64,000 bases of DNA from Thiomonas sp. X19. GTDB lineage: Bacteria; Pseudomonadota; Gammaproteobacteria; Burkholderiales; Burkholderiaceae_C. Both the position numbers and the translations under genes were made by a program. The stretch spans positions 2,822,064 to 2,886,063 of the forward strand of contig NZ_LT605203.1 in assembly GCF_900089495.1 (NCBI RefSeq). Direction: 5' to 3'. Positions 42,448 through 52,107 of the stretch are shown in pieces (the first letter of the stretch is position 1; each line of letters opens with the position of its first letter). The notes below the pieces were generated by a model. It had not been told where the DNA came from. It did no database searches and was given only the letters and a program-made list of their open reading frames with translations.

Positions 42448-43971
42448 ATGGAAACTTGCTCGCTACCGACTCCAAACAGGGTCGACCTCGGCTTCGACCA
42501 GCCCTATCGCAGCCTGGGGAGCGAATTCTTCAGCCCTGTTCGGCCAATGGGGCTACCCGCACCGCGCTTGAGTTTGGTGAGCGAAGATGCCTCGCGCCTG
42601 CTGGGTCTGCATCTGGGATCGACCCATCCTGAAACGCAGCAGGCCTGGGCCGAGTTGTTCAGCGGCACCACCCTGCCGGCCGGTTGCGACCCGATCAGCA
42701 CCGTCTATTCCGGCCACCAGTTCGGCAACTGGGCCGGGCAACTCGGTGACGGCCGCGCCCACCTGCTGGGCGAACTCGACGCGCCGGATGCCACGCAGAA
42801 CTGCGGCCATGCGCGCTGGGAAGTGCAACTCAAGGGGGCAGGGCTCACGCCCTACTCCCGCCATGGCGATGGGCGCGCGGTGTTGCGTTCCTCCATCCGC
42901 GAATTCCTCTGCAGCGAAGCCATGTGGCACCTCGGCATTCCCACCACGCGTGCGCTCTGCCTCGTCACCTCCAGCTTGCCGGTGGCGCGCGAGCGCATGG
43001 AAACCGCGGCGGTCGTCACACGCCTGGCGCCGAGTTTCATCCGCTTCGGCCATTTCGAACACTTCAGCTACAGCGGCCGGCATGCAGCGCTGCGCCGCCT
43101 GGCCGACTGGACCATCGCCCGCATCGATCCCGCCTGCGCCGATGCCGCCAACCCTGTCCTCGCCCTGCTGCAGGGCGTGGTGGCGCGCACCGCCCGGCTC
43201 ATGGCGCAATGGCAGTGCGTGGGCTTCATCCACGGGGTGATGAATACCGACAACATGTCGATGCTGGGCTGGACGCTGGACTATGGCCCGTTCGCTTTCA
43301 TGGACGGCTTCGATCCGGCGCACACGCCCAACACCACCGACCGCTCCGGCCGCTATGCCTGGGGACGGCAGCCGGCCATTGCGCGCTGGAATCTGCTGGC
43401 GCTGGCCCAGGCCTTGCTGCCGCTGATCGGCGATCCCCGGCTCGCGATTGACGCAGTGGAAGCCTTCGAGCCGCAGTTCTCGCAAGCCATGCGCGCCCAG
43501 TTGCAAGACAAACTGGGCCTGGGTGCACCGCAAGGCGGCGACGATGCCCTGGTTGACGCCTGGCTTGCGGCCATGGCCGAGAACCAGGCCGACTGGACCC
43601 TGAGTTTTCGCCTGCTGAGCCCTCTGTCTGCCAACCCCGGCAGCCCGATTCCCGAGGCGTTGCAAAGCCTGTTCGCCACCCGCCCGCAACGCTTCCACAC
43701 CTGGGTTGCCGAGTACCGCCAGCGCCTGCAGCAGCAGGGCCGTGCGGACGCCGAACGCAAGCTGGCGATGGATCTTGTGAACCCGCGCTTCGTCTTGCGC
43801 CATCATCTGGCGCAAGACGTCATTGCCCAAGCCGAGGCCGGCGATTTTTCCGCCACGCGGGAACTGATGGCCGTACTGCGGCATCCCTATGCGGAGCAGC
43901 CCGAGCACGCGGCTTACGCCGCCGCACCGCCGCAGGATGCCGAAGCTCCCGCCCTGTCCTGCTCGTCTTGA
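42448..43971 (+). CDS. selO: SelO/YdiU family protein adenylyltransferase
   Basis: 507-residue pseudokinase-fold enzyme that transfers AMP to Ser, Thr or Tyr of target proteins; known members modify redox proteins. Motifs: [48 protein letters not shown] (in part), [16 protein letters not shown], and [11 protein letters not shown] followed by [10 protein letters not shown]. The C-terminus ends SCSS, where eukaryotic SelO has selenocysteine; here the residue is Cys. Its neighbour is msrB, also a redox-repair enzyme, 70 bases downstream on the same strand. Confidence 0.95.
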   Translation: METCSLPTPNRVDLGFDQPYRSLGSEFFSPVRPMGLPAPRLSLVSEDASRLLGLHLGSTHPETQQAWAELFSGTTLPAGCDPISTVYSGHQFGNWAGQLGDGRAHLLGELDAPDATQNCGHARWEVQLKGAGLTPYSRHGDGRAVLRSSIREFLCSEAMWHLGIPTTRALCLVTSSLPVARERMETAAVVTRLAPSFIRFGHFEHFSYSGRHAALRRLADWTIARIDPACADAANPVLALLQGVVARTARLMAQWQCVGFIHGVMNTDNMSMLGWTLDYGPFAFMDGFDPAHTPNTTDRSGRYAWGRQPAIARWNLLALAQALLPLIGDPRLAIDAVEAFEPQFSQAMRAQLQDKLGLGAPQGGDDALVDAWLAAMAENQADWTLSFRLLSPLSANPGSPIPEALQSLFATRPQRFHTWVAEYRQRLQQQGRADAERKLAMDLVNPRFVLRHHLAQDVIAQAEAGDFSATRELMAVLRHPYAEQPEHAAYAAAPPQDAEAPALSCSS

Positions 43972-44041
43972 ACCGGCTCGACCGCCCCGGCATGTTCGCC
44001 CCAACCACGCTTCAGCTTTTCTTCTCCACGGAGATTGCTTC

Positions 44042-44473
44042 ATGTCACCCACCCAGTCCGACGACAAAGCCGACGCCGACTACCGTCTCCGACTCACCCC
44101 CGAGCAATACCGCGTGACGCGCTGCAGCGCCACCGAAGCCCCCTTCACCGGCCAATACTGGGACCACCATGCGGATGGGAGTTACCGCTGCGTGTGCTGC
44201 GGCGCGCTGCTGTTCGACTCCACCACCAAGTTCGACTCCGGCTCCGGCTGGCCCAGTTTCACCGAGCCGGCCTGGGGACGTTCCATCGAGGAAGTGAAAG
44301 ACCGCAGCCATGGCATGGTGCGCACCGAAGTGCGCTGCGCCAAATGCCATGCCCACCTCGGCCATGTGTTCGACGATGGCCCCGGACTGAACGGCCTGCG
44401 CTACTGCATCAACTCCGCAGCGCTCGATTTCGCCCCCGGCCAGCATGCCGACAGCACCGGCGAACAAGGATAA
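44042..44473 (+). CDS. msrB: Peptide methionine-R-sulfoxide reductase MsrB
   Basis: 143 residues. Reduces methionine-R-sulfoxide in proteins using thioredoxin. Zinc Cys50, Cys53, Cys99 and Cys102; catalytic Cys122 in [13 protein letters not shown]; substrate loop [10 protein letters not shown]. The start at 44042 is the family-length choice. Its TAA stop shares a base with a possible upstream start of yciB (TAATG), indicating an operon msrB-yciB-bolA-ppi. Confidence 0.96.
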   Translation: MSPTQSDDKADADYRLRLTPEQYRVTRCSATEAPFTGQYWDHHADGSYRCVCCGALLFDSTTKFDSGSGWPSFTEPAWGRSIEEVKDRSHGMVRTEVRCAKCHAHLGHVFDDGPGLNGLRYCINSAALDFAPGQHADSTGEQG

Positions 44474-44481
44474 TGACGGGC

Positions 44482-45018
44482 ATGAAACTCCTGTTCGACT
44501 TCTTTCCCATCATCCTGTTTTTCGTCGCCTTCAAATTCGGCGGCATCTATGTGGCCACCGGCGTGGCCATCGCCGCCACCTTCGCCCAAATCGGCTGGGT
44601 GTGGTTCAAGGGCCGCAAGGTGGAGCCCATGCTCTGGGTCAGCCTCGTCATCGTCGTGCTGTTCGGCGGCGCCACACTGCTGCTGCACAACGACACCTTC
44701 ATCAAGTGGAAGCCCACGGTGCTGTACTGGGTGTTCGCCGTCGTGCTGGTGGGCGGGCAGGTGCTGTTCCGCAAGAACTTCATCCGCCAACTGCTGGGCA
44801 CGCAGATGGATTTGCCCGCCGTGGCCTGGACGCGGCTGAACTGGTCGTGGGCCGGCTACTTCGCGGTCATGGGCATCGTCAACATCTGGGTGGCCTACCG
44901 CTACTCCACGGCCATCTGGGTGGATTTCAAGCTCTTCGGCAGCCTGGGCCTCACGCTGGTGTTCGCCGTCATCCAGTCCTTGATGATCGCCCGCTACCTG
45001 CCGCGAAAAAACGCCTGA
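44482..45018 (+). CDS. yciB: Inner-membrane septation protein YciB/IspZ
   Basis: 178 residues, five membrane spans, family start MKLLFDFFPIILFF and conserved KPTVLYW and NFIRQLLG segments. YciB is linked to cell envelope synthesis and intracellular septation. The ATG at 44482 has AAGGA 11 bases upstream; an ATG at 44473 overlapping the msrB stop would add three residues. The TGATG junction couples it to bolA. Confidence 0.92.
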   Translation: MKLLFDFFPIILFFVAFKFGGIYVATGVAIAATFAQIGWVWFKGRKVEPMLWVSLVIVVLFGGATLLLHNDTFIKWKPTVLYWVFAVVLVGGQVLFRKNFIRQLLGTQMDLPAVAWTRLNWSWAGYFAVMGIVNIWVAYRYSTAIWVDFKLFGSLGLTLVFAVIQSLMIARYLPRKNA

Positions 45019-45314
45019 TGGAGCGTTTGATGCACCGCGCCCAGCGCATCGAGCAGGCCTTGCGGCTGGCGCTCGACCCCGAGCAACTGCAGGTCATCGA
45101 CGAATCCGCCAGCCACGCCGGGCATGGCGGCTTCGATGCCCAGGGCAGCCATTTTCGCGTGCGCATGGTCAGCCATGCATTCAGCGGAAAGTCAAGGCTT
45201 GCGCGCCATAGGCTCGTGTATGATGCTTTGGCTTCGATGCTGGCGCACGACATTCATGCCCTCGTGCTCGACCTGCATGCCCCGGGCGACTTATCCAAGC
45301 CACCCCAACCCTAG
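45018..45314 (+). CDS. bolA: BolA family protein
   Basis: 98 residues with the BolA fold: LALDPEQLQVIDESASHAGH, HFRVRMVSHAFSGKSRLARHRLVYDAL (in part) and the invariant His near the end (DIHALVLDLHAPGD). BolA proteins bind iron-sulphur clusters with monothiol glutaredoxins or act as regulators. Starts at the ATG overlapping the yciB stop; an inner ATG at 45030 is possible. Confidence 0.92.
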   Translation: MERLMHRAQRIEQALRLALDPEQLQVIDESASHAGHGGFDAQGSHFRVRMVSHAFSGKSRLARHRLVYDALASMLAHDIHALVLDLHAPGDLSKPPQP

Positions 45315-45371
45315 GTTGCAAGCCCTCGTGGTCCTTGTGGCCTGCGCTCACGAACCCCTCCCCATTCAGTC

Positions 45372-46163
45372 ATGCAAAAACCCCTGATCAAACTTCTGCC
45401 AGCAGCTTTGGCACTCGCCCTGCTGTCCCCCGCGGCGTTCGCCCAGACGGCAGCCACCGTCAATGGCAAGGCCATTCCCGAGAGCATGGTCACCATCGTC
45501 GCCGAGAACATGGCCAAGCAGTCCGGCCAGCCCGTGACCCCGCAACTCAAGGACCAGATCAAGAAAGAGCTGATCCTGCGTGAAGTCGTGGTGCAGGAAG
45601 CCGAAAAACAAGGCCTGCAGAACCAGAAGGACGTGCAGGAAGAAATCCAGGTCGGCCGCCAGAACATTCTGATTCGCACCCTGTTCCAGGACTACCTGAA
45701 AAAGCATCCGATCACCGACGCGCAGGTCAAGGCCAAGTACGACCAGTTCGCCAAGAGCTTCGGCACCACCGAGTACGAAGCCCAGCACATCCTGGTGCCG
45801 ACCGAGAAGGAAGCCGATGACATCATCGCGCAGTTGAAAAAGGGCGCCAAGTTCAGCGAGATGGCCAAGAAATACTCGAAGGATGCAGCCTCGGCCGTCA
45901 AGGGCGGTGATCTGGGCTGGTCAACTCCCGGCAACTACGTGGAACCGTTCGCCGCCGCGCTGACCAAGCTCAAACCGGGCGAGTACACCACCACCCCGGT
46001 GCAGACCCAGTTCGGCTGGCACATCATCAAGCTGGACAAGACCCGCCCGGCCAAGCCGCCGACCATGGATCAACTCAAGCCCCAAATCATGCAGGAACTG
46101 CAGCGCGAAGCGGTGCAAAAGTACCAGCAGGAATTGCTCGCGCAAGCCAAGGTCACGCAGTAA
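45372..46163 (+). CDS. Periplasmic parvulin-type peptidylprolyl isomerase
   Basis: 263 residues. Signal peptide (LLPAALALALLSPAAFAQ), a SurA/PrsA-like N-terminal helical domain, then a rotamase domain (about 135-230; YEAQHILVPTEKEADDII, FSEMAKKYSKD, KGGDLGWSTPG, FGWHIIKLD) and a basic C-terminal helix. It helps fold outer-membrane or periplasmic proteins. Last gene of the msrB operon, followed by a strong terminator. Confidence 0.93.
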   Translation: MQKPLIKLLPAALALALLSPAAFAQTAATVNGKAIPESMVTIVAENMAKQSGQPVTPQLKDQIKKELILREVVVQEAEKQGLQNQKDVQEEIQVGRQNILIRTLFQDYLKKHPITDAQVKAKYDQFAKSFGTTEYEAQHILVPTEKEADDIIAQLKKGAKFSEMAKKYSKDAASAVKGGDLGWSTPGNYVEPFAAALTKLKPGEYTTTPVQTQFGWHIIKLDKTRPAKPPTMDQLKPQIMQELQREAVQKYQQELLAQAKVTQ

Positions 46164-46184
46164 AGCAGCGCACCCCTTGCGTTG

Positions 46185-46217
46185 AAAACGCCGGCCGATC
46201 GGCCGGCGTTTTTTTGG
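46185..46217. terminator. Bidirectional terminator between ppi and ftsH
   Basis: Perfect palindrome CGCCGGCCGATCGGCCGGCG (46189-46208) with AAAA before and seven Ts after. On the plus strand it ends the ppi operon; on the minus strand, with TTTT, it can end ftsH, whose stop is 18-20 bases away. Confidence 0.9.
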
Positions 46218-46233
46218 GCGACGCCCGGCCGAA

Positions 46234-48186
46234 TCAGGCAGATGCCGGGCTGGCGGCGGGTGCTGGCTTCATCTCTGCATTCGTCTCTGCGGCGGCCGAT
46301 TCGGCAGGCACGGCAATCTGCGTCAACGCCTTGAGTTCGGCACCACTCAGTGTTTCCTTGTCCAGCAACTGGCGCGCACCTTCGTCCAGCATGGCGCGTT
46401 TGCTCTGGAGGATGGCTTTGGCGCTGGTGAATGCGGCATTCACCAGTTCGCGCACGGCGCAGTCCACTTCACGGGCGGTCTGCTCGCTGTATTCGCGCTG
46501 TTGCGGCATGACGGGCCCGCCCAGCATGGTTTGCGGCGCATTTTCCAGGGTCATCGATCCCAGCTTGTCCACCATGGCGTAGCGCGTGACCATGCTGCGG
46601 GCGATGTCGGTGACCTTGGCCAGATCGTCGGCGGCGCCGGTGGACCAGTGGCCATAGACGATGTGCTCGGCGGCACGCCCACCCATCAACACCGCCATCT
46701 TGTTCTCCAGTTCCTCGCGGGTCATGAGGTAGCGGTCTTCGGTCGGGCGCTGGATGGTGTAGCCAAGGGCGCCGACGCCGCGCGGGATGATGGACACCTT
46801 GTGCACCACGTCCGTTCCCGGCAGGCTCATGGAGACGATGGCGTGGCCCATTTCGTGATGCGCGACGATGTCGCGTTCCTTGGGGTTGAGCAGGCGGTTC
46901 TTCTTCTCCAGACCGGCGACGATGCGTTCGACAGCGAGCGTGAAATGCTCGGTGGTGACGGTCTGGGCGTTGTTGCGCGTCGCCATGAGCGCGGCTTCGT
47001 TCACCAGGTTGGCAAGATCGGCCCCCGAGAACCCGGGCGTGAGCGCAGCCACCTGCTCCAGGTCCACTTTCGGGTCGAGATGGATCTTGCGCACATGCAC
47101 TTGCAGCACCTGCACCCGGCCGATCTTGTCGGGGCGGTCGACCAGCACCTGACGGTCGAAGCGGCCTGCGCGCAGCAAGGCAGCATCGAGAATTTCCGGC
47201 CGATTGGTCGCGGCCAGAATGATCAGGCCGGTGGATGAATCGAAACCGTCGAGTTCCACCAGCAACTGGTTGAGGGTCTGCTCCTTCTCGTCGTGCCCGC
47301 CACCGCCGAAGGGGTTGAAACCACGGGCGCGGCCCATGGCGTCGAGTTCGTCGATGAAGATGATGGCCGGTGCCTGCTTCCTGGCCTGCTCGAACAGGTC
47401 ACGCACCCGCGCGGCGCCGACACCCACGAACATCTCGACGAACTCCGAGCCGCTGATGGAGTAGAACGGCACACCGGCTTCGCCAGCCACGGCGCGCGCC
47501 AACAGGGTTTTGCCCACACCCGGCGGGCCGACCAGGAGCACCCCTTTGGGCGCACGCGCGCCCAGACGGCTGTGATCCACCGGGTTTTTCAGGAAATCGA
47601 CGATTTCTTCGAGTTCGGCCTTGGCTTCGTCGACACCGGCCACGTCGGCGAAGGTCACGCCGGTGCTGTTCTCCATATAGACCTTGGCCCGGCTCTTGCC
47701 GATGGACATGAAGCCGCCCATGCCCATGCCGCCCTGCTTCTCGGCGAACTTGCGCACCATGAAATACCAGACACCGAAAAACACCAGCGCCGGCAGCACC
47801 CACGAGAGAATGTTGCTCAGCCAGGTGTTGCTGTAAGCCTGCGAATAGGTCACGCCTTGACGCTGCAACTGGCCGGCGAGTTGGGGATCGACCCGCACGG
47901 CAACCATGATTTTCTTGCCGGTGGCATCTGGCGATTTGAGGGTGCCGGTGATGGTCTGCTGGCCCACCACGACATTGCTGAATTTGCCTTGCTGCAATTC
48001 GGTCTGGAATTGGCTGTAAGGCACGGTTTGCACGTCCTGGGATGTCGACCAGATGCTTTGCAGCCAGAACACGGCGACCATGGCCATCAGCCAGTAGCCC
48101 AGGTGCACGCGGGTCTTGGGGTCGAACTTGGGCAATTTTTTGCCGGCCGGATTCCCCTGGCCTTGCGGCGCATCATTGGTGGCCAT
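46234..48186 (-). CDS. ftsH: ATP-dependent zinc metalloprotease FtsH
   Basis: 650-residue membrane-bound AAA+ protease. Two spans (about 32-48 and 130-150) flank a periplasmic domain. Walker A GPPGVGKT has Lys226, Walker B is [11 protein letters not shown], the arginine finger region reads [17 protein letters not shown], and the zinc site is HEMGH at 444-448 (most FtsH have HEAGH) with the third ligand in TGAADDLAK. The ATG at 48186 has a ribosome site (AGGAA) eight bases upstream. Directly before that is a nine-copy 5-base repeat, and further up a heat-shock-like promoter. A TTG at 48291 in frame would add 35 residues encoded partly by the repeat. Confidence 0.93.
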   Translation of the reverse strand: MATNDAPQGQGNPAGKKLPKFDPKTRVHLGYWLMAMVAVFWLQSIWSTSQDVQTVPYSQFQTELQQGKFSNVVVGQQTITGTLKSPDATGKKIMVAVRVDPQLAGQLQRQGVTYSQAYSNTWLSNILSWVLPALVFFGVWYFMVRKFAEKQGGMGMGGFMSIGKSRAKVYMENSTGVTFADVAGVDEAKAELEEIVDFLKNPVDHSRLGARAPKGVLLVGPPGVGKTLLARAVAGEAGVPFYSISGSEFVEMFVGVGAARVRDLFEQARKQAPAIIFIDELDAMGRARGFNPFGGGGHDEKEQTLNQLLVELDGFDSSTGLIILAATNRPEILDAALLRAGRFDRQVLVDRPDKIGRVQVLQVHVRKIHLDPKVDLEQVAALTPGFSGADLANLVNEAALMATRNNAQTVTTEHFTLAVERIVAGLEKKNRLLNPKERDIVAHHEMGHAIVSMSLPGTDVVHKVSIIPRGVGALGYTIQRPTEDRYLMTREELENKMAVLMGGRAAEHIVYGHWSTGAADDLAKVTDIARSMVTRYAMVDKLGSMTLENAPQTMLGGPVMPQQREYSEQTAREVDCAVRELVNAAFTSAKAILQSKRAMLDEGARQLLDKETLSGAELKALTQIAVPAESAAAETNAEMKPAPAASPASA

Positions 48187-48196
48187 GGTGTGGTTC

Positions 48197-48246
48197 CTGT
48201 GCTGTGCTGTGCTGTGCTGTGCTGTGCTGTGCTGTGCTGTGCTGTG
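48197..48246. repeat. Pentanucleotide tandem repeat in the ftsH leader
   Basis: Nine perfect copies of GCTGT (48201-48245) with a partial copy on the left and one matching base on the right. On the ftsH strand it reads ACAGC repeated, ending one base before the AGGAA ribosome site. Long perfect short-unit repeats slip during replication, and five is not a multiple of three. Confidence 0.95.
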
Positions 48247-48313
48247 GTTGGCGTTTGGAGCCGCTTGAAGCCGTTCGACGGGTTTGCCCAACGTCTACGA
48301 ATATACAAACAGA

Positions 48314-48339
48314 ATATGCGCCATGTGCCAATCTTCAAG
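48314..48339 (-). promoter_or_regulatory. Candidate heat-shock (sigma-32) promoter of ftsH
   Basis: On the minus strand CTTGAA (48339-48334) matches the sigma-32 -35 consensus and GCGCATAT (48321-48314) matches six of eight positions of CCCCATNT, with a 12-base spacer. FtsH is heat-shock controlled in E. coli. It gives a leader of about 120 bases that includes the pentanucleotide repeat. Confidence 0.5.
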
Positions 48340-48406
48340 GCTCGCAGGCCTTGCGGTGGGCGCGTTTCAGTTCGATTTCAGTCGGGAGTCGTGGCAAAGG
48401 CGCACG

Positions 48407-49195
48407 TCATCGATCAGACGCGACGCCCATCGTGGTTGAATCACGGCCCTTCATCCTGTCCTGCTGGTCTTCGTCGTCACCCGGCATGATCAGCAGCCAT
48501 GCAGCGCGCAGTTGCAGCGGCAGGCCGGCGGCGAACATCACCAGACCGGCGTAATGCTGATCGTCCAGCGGGCTCAGGTTCCACAGACACAACACATCGA
48601 GATACGGCGTGTAGAGCACATGCCCGCTCCACACCCAAACGGCGGCGATGATCATCATCGGCAGGCTGGCCAGCCAGGCATAGATGCCGGCTACCCAGCG
48701 TTGCCCGATGCCGGTGCTGCCAGGCAGCAGCTGCGCCCAGAACATCAACCCCGAGACCAGCAGCAACATGCCGATGGGCGCCGAAAACAGCGCATCGGCC
48801 AAGGCGGTGTCGAACACGCCGGGCAGATTCACGCCCAGGGTCAGCAGCACGAACACCGCCGCGGCCACCCAGGGATCGAGCAGCCACGCCGCCCACCAGC
48901 GATTGCCGCTGGAGCGCCATTGCAAGCGCGCAGCAGGCGGGAAACCCAGCAGCAGAAAGGGCGACACCACCTGACCCAGCGTCATCAGGGCCACGGTGTA
49001 GTCGGTCATCGACGCCAGCGGATTGTTCAGTCCCCAGACCGCAAACAGGGTGAGCGCGCTCCCCAGGGCAAAAACCGCCGCGCGCCACCAGGGCCAGCGC
49101 CCTCGCCTCGCGGCCAGGGCATACAGCGCCGCGCCAGCCGCGACCAGTGCGAACCAGCCGCTCCATGCGGCAAGCGGCCATCCCGGGGCTGTCAC
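48407..49195 (-). CDS. ctaG: Cytochrome c oxidase assembly protein, CtaG (caa3) type
   Basis: 262 residues, about seven spans, of the Caa3_CtaG family that helps insert copper in haem-copper oxidases. Visible family features: SMTDYTVALMTLGQVVSPFLLLG, AAVWVWSGHVLYTPYLD and SPLDDQHYAGLVMFAAG (each in part), with membrane His residues likely to bind Cu. It starts at GTG 49195, whose TGA overlaps as the stop of the Sco gene, so it is translationally coupled. Last gene of the oxidase operon. Confidence 0.85.
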   Translation of the reverse strand: MTAPGWPLAAWSGWFALVAAGAALYALAARRGRWPWWRAAVFALGSALTLFAVWGLNNPLASMTDYTVALMTLGQVVSPFLLLGFPPAARLQWRSSGNRWWAAWLLDPWVAAAVFVLLTLGVNLPGVFDTALADALFSAPIGMLLLVSGLMFWAQLLPGSTGIGQRWVAGIYAWLASLPMMIIAAVWVWSGHVLYTPYLDVLCLWNLSPLDDQHYAGLVMFAAGLPLQLRAAWLLIMPGDDEDQQDRMKGRDSTTMGVASDR

Positions 49196-49857
49196 CTGGA
49201 CTCCAGCGTTGCGCGCAAATCGGCCGCCAGCCACGCGGGATCGGTGAGCTGGCCGTAGCCGTAGCGCGCCAGCAGCCGGCCATCGGGCCCGACCAGGGTG
49301 ACTGCGGCGGTGTGATCGATCCAGTAGTCGCCCCCTTCCGCGTTCACGCGCCGCCAGGTCACGTCCCATTGCCGGGCCGATGCGGCCACTGCGGATAGCG
49401 GGCCGCGCAGGCCGATGGCGTCGGCGATGAAGGCATCGAGATAGGCGCGCAGCACGGTCGGCGTATCCCGTGCGGGGTCGAGACTGACGAAAACCACGCG
49501 CACGCGCCGGCGCAGCGGGCCAAGCGTGGACAGCGCTTGCGCCAGCGCCGAGAGGGTGAGCGGGCAGACGTCGGGGCAATGTGTGTAGCCGAAGAACACC
49601 AGCACCGCGCGCCCGCGCTCATTGCCCCAGGAAAACGCCCTGCCCTGCGTGTCGGTGAATCCGACGAAAGCCGGCGCGGGGGACGGCGCAAGCGGTGTGC
49701 CATGCAGCGCAACCGCGTGCTGCTGCAGCCGCGACCATGCGAAAAGCGTTGCGATCAGGGCTGCGGAGACAAGCACGGCACGCAGCACCGACGCCCTCCA
49801 GCCCCCGGGCCGCCTGAGCGGCTCGGGGGCTGGAGGCGCGGCGCTTGCAGCCCTCAT
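49192..49857 (-). CDS. SCO1/SenC family copper chaperone
   Basis: 221 residues. One N-terminal anchor (about 22-42), then a periplasmic thioredoxin-fold domain with the copper motif CPDVC (Cys94, Cys98) and ligand His182 in YWIDHTAAV. Sco proteins metallate the CuA site of subunit II. It begins four bases after the subunit I stop and is coupled to ctaG. Confidence 0.92.
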   Translation of the reverse strand: MRAASAAPPAPEPLRRPGGWRASVLRAVLVSAALIATLFAWSRLQQHAVALHGTPLAPSPAPAFVGFTDTQGRAFSWGNERGRAVLVFFGYTHCPDVCPLTLSALAQALSTLGPLRRRVRVVFVSLDPARDTPTVLRAYLDAFIADAIGLRGPLSAVAASARQWDVTWRRVNAEGGDYWIDHTAAVTLVGPDGRLLARYGYGQLTDPAWLAADLRATLESR

Positions 49858-49861
49858 TGAC

Positions 49862-51565
49862 TCACCACAACACGAAGCCGGGTGCGTGGATGGGCTGCGT
49901 GATCATGGGCCACAGCACGGGAATGTAGACGGCCAGGGTGATGATCAGCGTGGCAATGGTCCAGAACCCGAGGTGCTCGGCGATGCGCGCCATCGCCGAG
50001 CCTTCGGGACCGGCGATGACTTCGGTGAAGGGAATCTCGACCATCGCCTTGTCGTCTTTTTTGCCGAACAGCGTGCCGAAGAACACGATGTAGTAGCAGA
50101 CCGCGCCGAGCGCGGCGATCACACCGCCGATCCCCACCAGGATGAGTGCCGAATGCACCGCCCCATAAAGCTGCAGGTACTGGTCGTGCGGCAGGCCCGA
50201 AACCCAGGTGCGGCGCGGCACGCCGTCCATGCCTGCCCAGTGGCCGGCGAAACCCCATGTCATCAGGCCGATGAACCACAGCCACACGCTCCACAGCGCG
50301 AGCTTCGGGCTGTAGAGCTTGCGTCCGGTGAGGTGGGGCAGCAGCCAGAAACTCACACCCATGAACACCAGCGTGGTCATCGTGCCCACCGTGAGATGGA
50401 AGTGGGCGGGAATCCACAGCGTGTTGTGCACCACGTTGTCGAGCTGCCAGCTGGCGTTGACGATGCCGCCAGCGCCGCCGAAGATGAACGTGACCAGTGC
50501 CAGCACCTGCGCCGCCACCGATGCGTCTTTCCACGGCAGTGCCGTCCACCAACCCATCAGCCCCTTGCCTCCACGGCGGCGCCCGGCGTACTCGAGGCTC
50601 AAGGCCACGGTGAAGGCCGTGATCAGGCTGGGAATGGCGACCGACAAAGTCAACGCGGTGACCACGCCCTTGATGACCGGCGCAATGCCGGGGTCGGTGT
50701 ACTGGTGGTGTGTCCCCACCGGCACCGAGAACACCAGCAGCAGCAGAAAGGCCAGGCGCGTGAGCGGATCGGAAATCAGCTTGCCACCGGCTTGCCGCGG
50801 CAGCAACGCGTAAATCGATATATAGCCCGGCATCAGCCAGTAGTACACGATGGGGTGGCCAGTCCACCAGAACAGCGTGCGTGCCAGCAGCGGGTCAATG
50901 GTCTTGGTCAGGCCCAGCGCCCAGGGGTCGAGCAGCAGCACGGCCTCCGAGCCTGCACCCAGCGCGGCAAGCAGCCACATCAGCAGGATGGTCGCGCTCA
51001 TGTAGGTGACCAGCGGCGTGAGCTGGCCCGGGTTGGCCTTTTTCCAACGCGCGCGCATGCCGAGCACGACGAACAGCGGCAGGATGCTCGCCACCACCAC
51101 CAGCGTGATGCCGAGATAAAACCACGCGCTGCCCTGCAGCGGCGCGTACATGGTGTAGAGCACGCTGGAGGAGTTGTCGAACATCGCATAAGCCGCCATC
51201 AGCGTGCCCAGCAGCATCAGCCCGTAGGTGAGCCAGGCCAGCGTCATATTGGGTTTGAGCTTGAGCTCGCGCGCCGGCAGATACATGAGCCAGCCGGAGA
51301 TGGTGAAAAACGTGAACACGTAGGCGTTGAGCACGCCGTGCATGGTCAAGCCCTGGTAGTAGGACTTGAGGAAGGGTTGCAGATAGGGATAGAGGTCGAC
51401 CCCGGCGTAATTGGTGCTTTGCAACACGCCGATGGCGATGCCGACCATCAGCGCCAGGAAGCCCGTGACCCAGAAGGCCAGGAGCATTTTCTTTTCACTG
51501 GCGATGTCGCCGGCGGTGGGCACGGCCAGGCTGCGGGTGGCAGAAGGGCTCAGGACTGCGCTCAT
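49862..51565 (-). CDS. ba3-type cytochrome c oxidase subunit I
   Basis: 567 residues, 13 or so spans. Haem-copper oxidase ligands: GLTMHGVLNA (low-spin haem), WWTGHPIVYYW (CuB His and the nearby Tyr), VGTHHQYTD (CuB His pair) and IPAHFHLTVG (haem ligands). The sequence around these and the absence of the aa3 HPEVY and D-channel motif point to the B family (ba3), enzymes of high oxygen affinity. The ATG at 51565 overlaps the subunit II stop (ATGA). Confidence 0.92.
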   Translation of the reverse strand: MSAVLSPSATRSLAVPTAGDIASEKKMLLAFWVTGFLALMVGIAIGVLQSTNYAGVDLYPYLQPFLKSYYQGLTMHGVLNAYVFTFFTISGWLMYLPARELKLKPNMTLAWLTYGLMLLGTLMAAYAMFDNSSSVLYTMYAPLQGSAWFYLGITLVVVASILPLFVVLGMRARWKKANPGQLTPLVTYMSATILLMWLLAALGAGSEAVLLLDPWALGLTKTIDPLLARTLFWWTGHPIVYYWLMPGYISIYALLPRQAGGKLISDPLTRLAFLLLLVFSVPVGTHHQYTDPGIAPVIKGVVTALTLSVAIPSLITAFTVALSLEYAGRRRGGKGLMGWWTALPWKDASVAAQVLALVTFIFGGAGGIVNASWQLDNVVHNTLWIPAHFHLTVGTMTTLVFMGVSFWLLPHLTGRKLYSPKLALWSVWLWFIGLMTWGFAGHWAGMDGVPRRTWVSGLPHDQYLQLYGAVHSALILVGIGGVIAALGAVCYYIVFFGTLFGKKDDKAMVEIPFTEVIAGPEGSAMARIAEHLGFWTIATLIITLAVYIPVLWPMITQPIHAPGFVLW

Positions 51566-52098
51566 GACTGTTTCGCTCCGGTGATGACGATCTTGCCGAT
51601 CATGGCCTGATGGCCGGCGCCGCAATACTCATTGCAGATGATGTAGTAGGTGCCGGGCTTGTCGAAGGTGTAGCTCACGTGCCCAACCACGCCCGGAATG
51701 GCGGTGAGGTTGATGCTCGTGCCCTGCACCTCGAAGCCGTGCAGCACGTCGCCGCTGGTCACGTAAAACGTGACGTGCGAGCCGGCCGGCAAGGTGATCG
51801 GCGTTGCCGTGCCTGGTGTCCAGCTCCAGGCGCGGCCCATCTCGTACACGTTGTAGCTATTGGGCCCGGTCTGCTTGATGCCGGAACCCTGAAAATCGGC
51901 CAATGTCGCCGGTGTGTCGGGGTTGCTGTAAAACTTCGTGGTCTTGGCCACGAGTCCGTAGTCGTGCACCACGAAGTACACGGCCACGACAAACAGCACG
52001 GCGACCAAAGCGACTGCGATGAAAATCCAGACCCGCTCGTGTCGCAACGCAACATGGTGGAATCTGTCCTCGAAAGCATCATGTGCAGATGTCGTCAT
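51562..52098 (-). CDS. ba3-type cytochrome c oxidase subunit II
   Basis: 178 residues. One N-terminal span (IFIAVALVAVLFVVAVYF) and a periplasmic cupredoxin domain with the CuA ligands: His in DVLHGFEV, then CNEYCGAGHQAM (Cys155, Cys159, His163, Met166). The short form with a single span is typical of B-type oxidases; electrons come from a c-type cytochrome. Coupled to subunit I. Confidence 0.94.
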   Translation of the reverse strand: MTTSAHDAFEDRFHHVALRHERVWIFIAVALVAVLFVVAVYFVVHDYGLVAKTTKFYSNPDTPATLADFQGSGIKQTGPNSYNVYEMGRAWSWTPGTATPITLPAGSHVTFYVTSGDVLHGFEVQGTSINLTAIPGVVGHVSYTFDKPGTYYIICNEYCGAGHQAMIGKIVITGAKQS

Positions 52099-52107
52099 GG
52101 GTTCACC

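Noticed and set aside
43950..43971. Selenocysteine in SelO
   Set aside because: The C-terminal residue is encoded by TGC (Cys) and the gene ends at a normal stop TGA after SCSS; no SECIS-like need.
49858..51610. Long plus-strand frame antisense to oxidase subunit I
   Set aside because: Low-complexity His/Gln/Arg translation, no ribosome site, opposite a well-supported gene.
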